NCBI GenBank assembly: GCA_004009845.1
Contig: RMBW01000131.1
Span: 1 to 64,000, forward strand
DNA: 64,000 nucleotides
Reading direction: 5' to 3'
From: Davidsoniella eucalypti
Lineage: Eukaryota; Ascomycota; Sordariomycetes; Microascales; Ceratocystidaceae
The notes beneath the pieces were generated by a model, which saw only the letters and a list, made by a program, of their open reading frames with translations, ran no database searches and was not told where the DNA came from. This document shows, piece after piece, positions 55,131-64,000 of this stretch (position 1 is its first letter; each line of letters begins with the position of its first letter). The position numbers and the translations under genes were made by a program.

Positions 55131-58011
55131 GAAGTCCGTATGCTACTGAGCTATCGCCACTTGGATTTTGAGCTCATCTAACGCAAGCAGAAACTTTGCC
55201 ATTGGCGCCCTTTCTTCTCTCCGCGGAAGCATACGCATACAAGATATGTCACTACTCTGCCGCTTTTAGCCAGGTGATCGAAGGCTGCCTACGTGCCGTT
55301 CCGTCTTGCTCCTTGCTAACAATGCGGCAAAATAACACCCAATTTTCTCTCTGCTTATTGCCCCTTCGATACAGTCCGAATGTATCAAGCCAGTTGCCGG
55401 CGACCGTCGGAAACGGATGCGGCGACAATATCAAGGAATCTACAGGTCTTATATAAGTTGTGTAGTTCGGATATCACGTGACACGGCTCACTCGTGCTTT
55501 CAACGTGATAATGGGATGAATTCGATTTTATCTTAGCTTCGACTATACGAAGAAAATTGACTAGTTCGTCCAACATCTGTAACAACCTTTACTTTCGGAT
55601 GACGATTAAACTAACACCGCCTTGGCTCTGCCCTAGTTTGTGCCAACCCCAATACTGGCCGTCGTGTTCCAAACTACATAGGTGCAGGAACAATTCAAGG
55701 TCAAGCAGTAACTTGGCCACAGCTTGGGTGAATATTTCTAGCTATAGCTGTATATGAAACTATGCTTATCGTTCGTTGGGAGATTCTACAGATATATATG
55801 AGGAATAGGGAGCTATAGCATCACTCAGTGTGTTAACCTCTTGAGCTTGTCCTAAAAACCCTAGTTGACACTCTCAATTAACCCTCATAGTAGTGAGCTG
55901 AGCTGAGCTTAGTATGTTTTCAGGGCTGTGCTTTTTTATAATTTTTTTAATATATACTTATATAACTAGCTGATAGCGCTAAGTATGTATTGAGCTGCCA
56001 TTGTCTTTCATTTGTAGGAAGTAGAAAAAAAACCACCACCCAAAACGGTTGAAGCGATGTTTTTTAATACCCCAATTCATATGCTTAACAATTCCCGAAT
56101 TTCGGTGGCGGATTTTTTCCTCCCTCGAGATCAGAGCGTCACTACTAAGGTGTGGCCCAAGCATCTCAAAAGTGGGTCCTGTAGATGCAAGCACTATTGG
56201 GTCGTCATAGACTCTGACCAATAGTTTGAATGTACGGTGAGTTGGCAGAATGCGGTTACCTAGAACAAATCATTGGATAATGTAGGAAGGAAAGGATGGT
56301 AATACGGTGCGATGATGCTGATTTGTGGTGCCACACCCGAAATCTGAGTAGATACATGTACTGACTTCTTGCTTTTTTGTTCTTCGCTCTTTTGTTGTTG
56401 TTGAGATGGTAAAAGCGGGGAGGGAAGTGAAGAAAAATAAACAATGTACATACGATTGTACTTGCTTTTCTATCGATGTCACCGTTGAAGGATGCTTCGA
56501 CATTTCCTTGGCACGCAGGTGAGCAAGGAAAGACTGCATTAGTGCATCTTCCTAGAGGAATTCATATGTAAATCGCCAGTCTTTCCTTTAACGAGAGGCT
56601 GATGAAAAAATCGCAGGTGCAGATATGTGCATATCTGTATAAAGCAAAATAAAACAAAACAAAGACTAACTAGTAATATTAAAAATAATAAACATCGTAG
56701 AATATGGCCAAGGCTGTCTCGCCATCTCACCATCAACGTCATCCGACATCTCGAAATCTTGGTCCGCTTAGTCCGGATATCATCGTCAGCAATCGCCTGG
56801 CATAGAAGAAACTCAGTTCTGGGTGATGAACTCCATTGTGTAGACGCCTACGACATTCCCACACTTTCAAGGCTAGCTATGTGTGGTACGTGCACCCCTC
56901 ATCCCCTGCCCTTATACTGTACTGATGTGTGTATGTACAGATATATTGTCTTTGCTTGTAGGGCTCTCCCCTGCTCTAGTTCGAGCTCTTCTTTGAGCTC
57001 TTCTTTAAGTCTCTCTTTGAGCTCTTGGTGAATGGTCTGCAGCTATTAGAGGCTTGTCTTAAGCACGGGGAACCAGTCCGCAGTGGACTCACCCTAAAAT
57101 CTGGGCAAAAGCACACCAAAGAGCGGTGGCTGGCCGGTCTGGACGTGCCATCACCATCACCCAACCTCGTTATCACTGCCCAGAAGGAGCTTAGCCTGTC
57201 AGGTCAGCCCGCATGCTAGGCCCCCTCCCCAGTATCTGAGCAGCCTTTGAACACGAGATGGGTACAAGAGTGAGTGATGCTGACTTCAAAGAAACAAAGA
57301 GAAAATCAATCATCGGAGGAAGACGAAGAAGAAGCACGGGCTTCTCTAAGTCTACATACTTGTATCAGTAGTACAGCCATCGAGTATAGTGGCGGCTTTG
57401 ATTTACATTAATACGATATACTACTGAATAAGGCATATCGTCTATCTGTACACGCCCAACCCCGTGGTATTCTGTCTAAATAAGTTGAAGTACTGTCCGC
57501 TTCATCCTGCATTGCCAGCATGCAATGCATCGTGGTGTTTCTTTTTTCTTTATTCGTTTCTTTCGCCTTTCATCCTTTCTCCCAACGGCCTCTGTAGTCT
57601 GTGACTTCAGGTTGTCTGCCTGTTTATACCTTTTTGTGTGTACTGCTACTAGTCACACTCTCTATTCTCTACTTTGAAAAGCTCTGCATTCGTTGTTGCA
57701 CCTCAATTTGCACTTGCATTTGCATTTTTTCTTGCATCTGCTATATCTCCGTTCCATATACACTGCTGCTCGATGCCGCTATCTCACTAGCAGTCTTATA
57801 TCTTTTCATAGCTACTTTGTGCCGCCCCCGGTGCCGGCAACTGAGAGGCAAGCCGTCGCACAGCCTGAGCTCTGCAGCAAGTCTGCCAATCACAACGTAT
57901 ATACAGACACATAACAGCCGGACATACCTATATCGATCCGATATATACATATATACATATTTCCGTGGTCTGTCCTGCCAACGCCATTGCGTGGGCTCCA
58001 AATCTGCAGAT
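55131..58011. other. Intergenic, 2.9 kb, no supported gene
   Basis: Spacer between the divergent FAS1 (minus) and DUF3433-type (plus) genes. It contains a 12-bp tandem repeat (56983-57027). The last 400 bp are rich in CTTGCAT- and TATACAT-type repeats and probably form the promoter and leader of the downstream gene. Open frames here are short and unstructured. Confidence 0.5.
56983..57027. repeat. 12-bp tandem repeat, about 3.75 units
   Basis: Units of GAGCTCTTCTTT, the third diverged (AAGTCTCTCTTT), the last partial. Non-coding. Confidence 0.8.
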
Positions 58012-60836
58012 ATGGCATCCGTCGAACGGCCGCAAACTGCCCATGCGCAGGCCGCTCCAAATCATGATGACCCAACCCTCCCACTACACCAGATCTCCAG
58101 TCGCCAGATCCATCCATCTTCTTCTACACAATCGACTCTTTCTGTGCACTCCGCTACAGAGGAGGTCGGTAACAGTCGTCGGCCTATTAGCAAACTACCA
58201 CCGCCACCATCATCGTCGAACTCCGACGCTGATTTCCACAACGATCCGCAAGTCTACTCCGAGGACGAGGTCAGCGGCGAGGACGAGTTCGATGACGCTG
58301 ATAGCTTTGCCTTTGGCGACAATCAAAGCACATTCGAAGATAGTAAGTCATTGTTAAACATAAAATTCGCTTGCAAATAGAACATTCATTCACAATCCCG
58401 ACTGATATAGAATCAGAGGACGCTACTGTTCACACCGCCAATGTCGCCGTGAATTTTGGTGCGCGCATTCCTAGCGCCTCTTATAACCTCCCACGTCATA
58501 TCGTCCAGCGTCTTAGTATGAACCCTGGCCAAGGCCAGCAACTAGTCGAGATACCGCAATCACCAACTTTCAATCCGAACCGCGCCAGCATATTAAGATC
58601 CAGCACCATGGGCTCACCAACAGGATTGGAGTCTAACCGGATTCTGCGGGAAGAGATTGAAAAGCTAAACAACGGCCAAATTACACCGGGCATTGACAAC
58701 ACACCTTTCATCCACAACACTCTCAGCTCAATCACCAGAGAAGGTGGTGTTCCCATGACACTCAGTATACCATCCACGCAAGCATCCGAAGTAGCTGCTG
58801 CTATCAGTCAACAAATGGGGCACGGCGCCAACCTACCCAAAGTCACACAAGGAGATGTGCTTGACGATCCATTCACCCGTGGCCAGTCACAGTTTGGTAA
58901 CAACTTCCCGGCCATGTCCCAAACCCCCGGAGAATCCCTACCATACGCAAACCCTCATGGTTCGACTACAGCAGCCAACGGTCGTCCCAGGGCTTCAACG
59001 TCTCGGTTTAGCAGCTCAAATTGGGTTCCGGTATCAGATTCAGTAGTCGGTTCCTTTGATACCAAGCGTGTCAAATACCCTCAACAGAGCTTTGTACCTA
59101 TGATCTTGCGCCTGCCATCATTCTTGTTCTTGGGGTCTGTTATCGTTGCCATGATTGCCGTCCTTGGCTACTCTGCCGCCCATTCAAAGAAGCATAATGG
59201 CCTTAAAAAGTATCCGGGAGACATGAATTCAGGATCATACTTCATCTTCCGCATATTGCCAGCGCTAGTTGGTGGTTTTATTCTGGTATATGTACAGTCT
59301 ATGGCCATGGCAACCTTCCGTCTACTTCCTTTTGCTCGCATGGCCGAGTCAAGCCCTGCGCCGCGCGCGGGAGCTATCTTCCAGGACTTATACCCCAAGT
59401 CGTTTTTGTGGCCCCAGCTAATAGGTCCCAACCAGATCAAGTATACTATGCTGGTCACTTGGTTGATGAATTTTGCAATCCCTCTACATAGTGCTGGTTT
59501 TGTTACCAAATCATTTAATGGGGAGTGGCGTTGGTCTGTTGTTCAGGCTGTGACCTGGACACTAGTAGTTCTGTATATCATTCTCCTCAGTGGACTAGTA
59601 TCTCTGTTCCTCTACTGGTTCCGTCGTACAACTGGTGTATTGTGGGATATCCGTAGCATTGCTGACATTATCCCAATGCTCCACCACTCCAATGTTAAAC
59701 GCAGCTTCGCTGGAACCCAATACATGCCTACTCGCCGCGAGCTCATGGCCCATCTCGAAAACCACATGATCGACCGTCTCGGATACTGGGCTCACGATGG
59801 AGTCGACTTGGAAAGCCCTAGCTCCGTGTTTTGGCACGCTATCGGTCGGTCATACTTTCAAGAGGGCGAGGTTGAGGAACACCAACAACGCCGCAAAATC
59901 AAGGGATCAGGAACCTCAACTTGGGTTAGCACGAACGGCCTAAAGCACAGCCCTCCGAGTTCGGCTGCTATGAGCACTGACCAGACTCTACCAGGCGATG
60001 ATGCTGAGGGCCGGTACCAATATCTTCCGTGGTGTATGCGCCCGGCTCAGGGAATTGCCTTTGCAGCGACTGGAACTGTTCTCTTCATAGTGTTGCTTGT
60101 TATCTCGTTTGTCCCATCTATCAAACTTGAAAATGGATTCGCCCCTAGGCTAAAAGTAGCTCCAGACGCCGAAAGCTTCTCAGCAGCCAATTTTGTCTAT
60201 AGTTTCGTTCCAGCTTTGATTGGCCAGGTGCTCTTCATACTCTTCCAGTCCTACGAGCTTACTTTGCGTCAGCTTCAGCCCTGGGCTGAACTATCACAGC
60301 CAAATGGGTCGTCCGCAGCCAAGTCGATCCTGGCCGATTACGCAGCGTGCCTGCCACTTCAGGCAGCATACCATGGCCTACGCAATGGTCAATATCGTGT
60401 AGCTCTGATGAACTTCCTCTGCAGCATCTCCGTATTCTTGCCTATCCTTGGTGGAGGTATGTTCATGGCACTATCCTCAAAGGCATCCCAGGTGCGCATG
60501 TATCCTAGTATGCCAGTGTTTGGTATCCTCTTGGCCTTGGTGGCACTTTGTGTGGTAGGACTAGTGGTCATGATCCCTGGCCGTAATCAATTCCGACTCC
60601 CGCATAGCGTCATGTGTCTTGCTGAGATCATAAGCTTCATCGCCAACGAAGAGGTCACGACAGATGCGGCGTTCCGCACCCCCAAGTCTAAACAAGACTT
60701 GATGACACGTCTAGAAGGAAGCGAGTGGTGCTTCAGTGTATCGACAGGCAAGGACGAGAGCCTTGGTGTGCGGCGAGTACGCAAGTTTATGGAAAAGAAG
60801 GTGCTGACCATGGAAACACTGGATTCCATGGTATGA
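58012..60836 (+). CDS. DUF3433-type multi-pass membrane protein
   Basis: Start at MASVERPQTAHAQ (58012), the first in-frame ATG. Exon 1 is 58012-58342; exon 2 is 58411-60836; 918 residues. The preferred 68-bp intron (GTAAGT to GATATAG) has a CTGAT branch-like site. An upstream acceptor at 58380 would give a 38-bp intron and ten extra residues in the same frame. The first 330 residues are Ser/Pro-rich and acidic (VYSEDEVSGEDEFDDAD), hence cytosolic and disordered. Two similar membrane blocks follow. The first, about 340-515, has four spans (FLFLGSVIVAMIAVLGY, ALVGGFILVYVQSMAMATF) and the line RLLPFARMAES. The second, about 655-835, also has four (FAATGTVLFIVLLVISF, VPALIGQVLFILFQSYELT) and RQLQPWAELSQ. 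This duplicated layout matches the fungal DUF3433 family, whose function is unknown. The family call rests on pattern, not a search. Confidence 0.85.
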
Positions 60837-63800
60837 TGATGGATGATGTGAATCTGAAAATGGTGGCGGGGATAATGCCGTTCATGCAGTTCTATGACGT
60901 ATCATGAGCTTAAGATGTTCTTTGCTGTTGATGGTTAGTATGACGATGGTGATGAGAAGAGGTTGCTAGAAGCGAACGTTTGTATTCTGTTTTTTTGTGC
61001 TTTTATTTTTGTTTGATGTTATGACATGAAAGACTCTTTCTTTCTTACGGCCCTTTCTCTTTCCTTGATTTTGCCCTTTGTATATCGACAGTATTCCTGA
61101 TATCTTTTTCTTGTTTATGGAGGCTATGTCTTGTTTCGTGTATCTTCTGGCGTTTTACTATTTGTACCTACTACTATACTAGTACATTCTCTTTCATTGA
61201 CTATACGTGTATATCGAACTCACAGTTCGTATCTGATTGTACACTATCCCAAGTTGAGCTACTTTGATTTCCTTTATAATTGAGTGAATATTGGCTGTCA
61301 AGTATAAGTAGAGGCGAAGGTAATGAACTGCTCGTTCCGGCCATAATAAAGGTCAACAATTGTTCACCGCTTTACAATGGAGTGTAACATGCTGTGGATA
61401 TATCGAAAGGCAATAGTGCGTATGTCAGTTTGTAGTGATTTGTTATATATACTACTACGTGAATTATAGCTGCGGTGTTTGTTCCCTCAACATCGAAAAG
61501 AAAACGCCACCCAAGAGTAAATTCTAATGACAAAGATGCCATGCTATAATCGGCTAATTCTGCCGCGTGGATGTCACCGTAACAATAAAAGGCACAAAGA
61601 CGGCGATCGGATGGGATGTACAGAGTTCCTATCAGTCGTTATGATGTCCGTCACTACGAAAATAGATTCCCGGCAGCTTCGCGTTCAACACCTCCATTAT
61701 AGGTAGTGGAGGGGGGGGAATCAATATATTCAATGATTGCTCTGTTTGTACTTGTTTGTCATGTTTGTATGGGAGGGGCTAAACCTTAGAGATAAAGAGT
61801 ACATGAGAGAAGAAAACAAAATCAAGCATTTGCACTTAAAAGCTTACGTAGTGCATTTTTGCATGTTGTGTTTGCGCAGCATTTAGTGAAAGGCATACGG
61901 CGGAACTCACTATAAGTTAGTATATGTAAGATCAAGAGTTCTTTTTTTTTTATACTTGTATTATTTGCTTGTTTGTTCAATGCCCACTTTGAAAATGTGA
62001 CCGCAATGATTTGAAGTCCACGTGAACCCTTTTTATTTTTTATTTTTTTCATCTTCAAGCACTGACTTGTTGAAAAAAAAGACATATCGGAACTCGGCAT
62101 TAACGAAGCTGAATAGTCGCAATAAGTTGAGAAGAAAAAAAATCCATCTTAGCTTGGCTTGGTCTACAACCTGAAAAAAAAAATTCAGAATCGGGCAGTG
62201 TCAAAATATTTCTTTGCAATGGGTTTTTCTTTTTTTTTATTATGGTTATTTTTATAACTTGATTAAGCTCGTTTTTTTTTCTTTTCTTTACGACCGGAAG
62301 TTCCGCGGGCAAGACAAAGTAGCCAAATGTTTTCTTGGACTAGATATTCTACCAAAATATGGAACCAATACCTATTTCTTCCTTCTCCTTGCATGAAGAA
62401 GGTTGACAGCCTGGATGCCTCTAGACGCATCCAAGTAAAAAGAAAAATAAGAGCAAGGAGAAGATAGTGAGGTAGTATCTGCATCTATCCGGTAGCTGAG
62501 GCGATGAAGTCTTTTTTTTTTTTCTTAGGGAGAGACAGTATGTATTCATTTTGTCAGTAATTTATTGCTGTGTCTCAAGATTCAGCTGGATGTGTGTGTA
62601 TATCTTATTTCTTCTTGGGGCTTAGGTGAGGGCGGGGAAGCAGTATGCAGGGAGAAACAGGGAGTTGAAGAGGGAAAGACAGTGCTTTACCACTGTTTAT
62701 TGAAATGGCATGGTGTAGGAAACCAAGTAGACCAGCATACATACAGATATAACAGGTAAAACCCCCCCCAAGAAAAAAACCTGACATGTTAATAATCACG
62801 TGAAGCAGACTCACCCGATGTCTGGTATCATATTTCAGCTTCTATTTTCTTGGCAGATCAAGTTCTGGTTTTGACGAGCCTAAGACTGAACTGACTGCTT
62901 AGCCAAGACATGATGATTTATCCCGTTGTCAACTAACCAAAGACAATTTAGAGAGGCAAACTCCAGGCCTCCGCCTACGCATATGCAGCTTGTCAAAACC
63001 TACTATAGCTATGGCCTAGTGATGTGCATTAACCTTCAAAATCACTACTGTGCTATGTATCCTCTTCTATATGATTGCACATATAACTGTACTACTGATT
63101 CATGCAAAATCTGTGCAGCTTTTTTTTTTTCTCCTTGGGAAGACAAAACAGTTATACAGGCCTGCTTGGCTGCCTACCTGCCTAGAATCCAGGATTCCTT
63201 AGTACCATTCAAGCTGCCGCAGACTTGCATTGTTGTCGTGACACATGCATACAGAGTAAAGAAAGAAAGAGGCTAGTCAATCTTATTTACTTGTTTCCGC
63301 TTTAGGCCATTAAGGTACTACATAAACAAATAGACATCGTAACTTAACATACTACATATACATTTACGCATCTAAACTATATGTAAGGAGATTTTAGCCC
63401 TAATTTATTTTTTAAGTGCTAGGGAATATGCAAGCAGTGCTGAATATAATACATATAGTCTCTTTCCTAGTATTAGCCATTATAACAGAAGAATCAGAAA
63501 CTTATTCTACATATGATTATTCATCGTTTCTATCGTGAGCTTCGCGTATTGGAAATATCTTCACAAGTGGAGTTTTTTTTTTTTTTTTTAAATGGCTCTT
63601 CTCAATTGTGGTCTGTTTTGTGGGGTTGTCTCCATTGTTCGTTTTGTTCATCTTGATTCTATCCTATTTTTTTGGGCCGCAACAATACATCGGCTTGACA
63701 CAATGGTGATGATGTGACGAAAATGGGTAGAAGAAAATGGAAACTTCCCTAAATGGCATAGACTGGAAAATTGGCTGGGGCCCATTTCAACCTCACTTCG

Positions 63801-64000
63801 TGTGCGAATATTATTTTCTAGGTCTATAAATCTCCCTATAACTATGTATATATATATTTTTTCTTTCTGGGGGTATGCTGATTTTATTTATTCTCTTTTA
63901 GGTCCATGAACTCGTAAATAGAATATAAAGAATTAAAAATAAACGATCAGCAGAGTAACATCCCAGCTTTTTCTCGGCGGACAGAGCCAAAAATGGCAGT
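60837..64000. other. 3' spacer, 3.2 kb, no gene seen
   Basis: AT-rich DNA with many poly-T and poly-A runs (for example T17 at 63573-63589). Short open frames (such as 62926-63276) lack recognisable features. Confidence 0.55.
63573..63589. repeat. T17 homopolymer
   Basis: Seventeen consecutive T in intergenic DNA. Confidence 0.9.

Noticed and set aside
55252..55434. A 60-codon minus-strand open frame upstream of the FAS1 gene
   Set aside because: It is short, with no conserved features and no supporting promoter or splice signals.
62926..63276. A 116-codon plus-strand open frame in the terminal spacer
   Set aside because: It runs through poly-T and lacks an ATG at its listed start; its composition looks random.

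Overview
The window is nuclear DNA of a filamentous ascomycete (Pezizomycotina). This is inferred from short GT-AG introns (about 55-105 bp), the gene families present (Scy1/Cex1, Sea3/WDR59, Vps34, Nse4, Pal1, a DUF3433-type membrane protein, a FAS1 protein), and wide AT-rich spacers full of short repeats. I cannot name the genus. Thirteen protein-coding genes are supported. Seven are assigned to known families with good confidence, two more by weaker family resemblance, and four are not recognised.

Layout. 1-553: 5' part of a Scy1/SCYL1-type pseudokinase gene (minus), cut by the window edge. 2237-10670: three unrecognised genes, namely an 878-residue disordered nuclear-type protein (plus), a 208-residue Gly/Tyr/Asp/Asn-rich protein whose second exon has no start codon of its own (minus), and a three-exon 576-residue protein (minus). 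11050-12010: decayed RNase H end of a non-LTR retrotransposon (minus). 12679-23543: a compact block with the GATOR2/SEA subunit Sea3/WDR59 (plus), convergent with the PI3-kinase Vps34 (minus), which is divergent from the Smc5/6 subunit Nse4 (plus). 24975-29594: a 1539-residue coiled-coil protein with a Cys-rich module and C-terminal membrane segments. 30103-31909: cytosolic aspartyl-tRNA synthetase (minus). 33227-33667: a 117-residue Asn/Ser/Gly-rich protein with a TATA box and a stress-type AGGGG site.

33668-42927 is a 9-kb gene desert with homopolymer runs and a 560-bp inverted-repeat (MITE-like) element. 42928-47808 is PAL1. Its start codon lies in a 16-nt coding exon separated from the rest by a predicted 3.2-kb intron, far longer than any other intron here. 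51263-53513 is a RecA/Rad51-fold-like protein with degraded nucleotide-binding motifs and a large disordered insertion. It ends 81 bp from a convergent secreted fasciclin protein whose promoter has a perfect CRE palindrome. 58012-60836 encodes a multi-pass DUF3433-type membrane protein. The remaining 3 kb is gene-free.

There is no operon logic here; neighbours are mostly unrelated. The closest functional link is Sea3 and Vps34, both acting at endosome/vacuole membranes in nutrient signalling. I saw no CRISPR array, tRNA, rRNA, biosynthetic cluster or virus.
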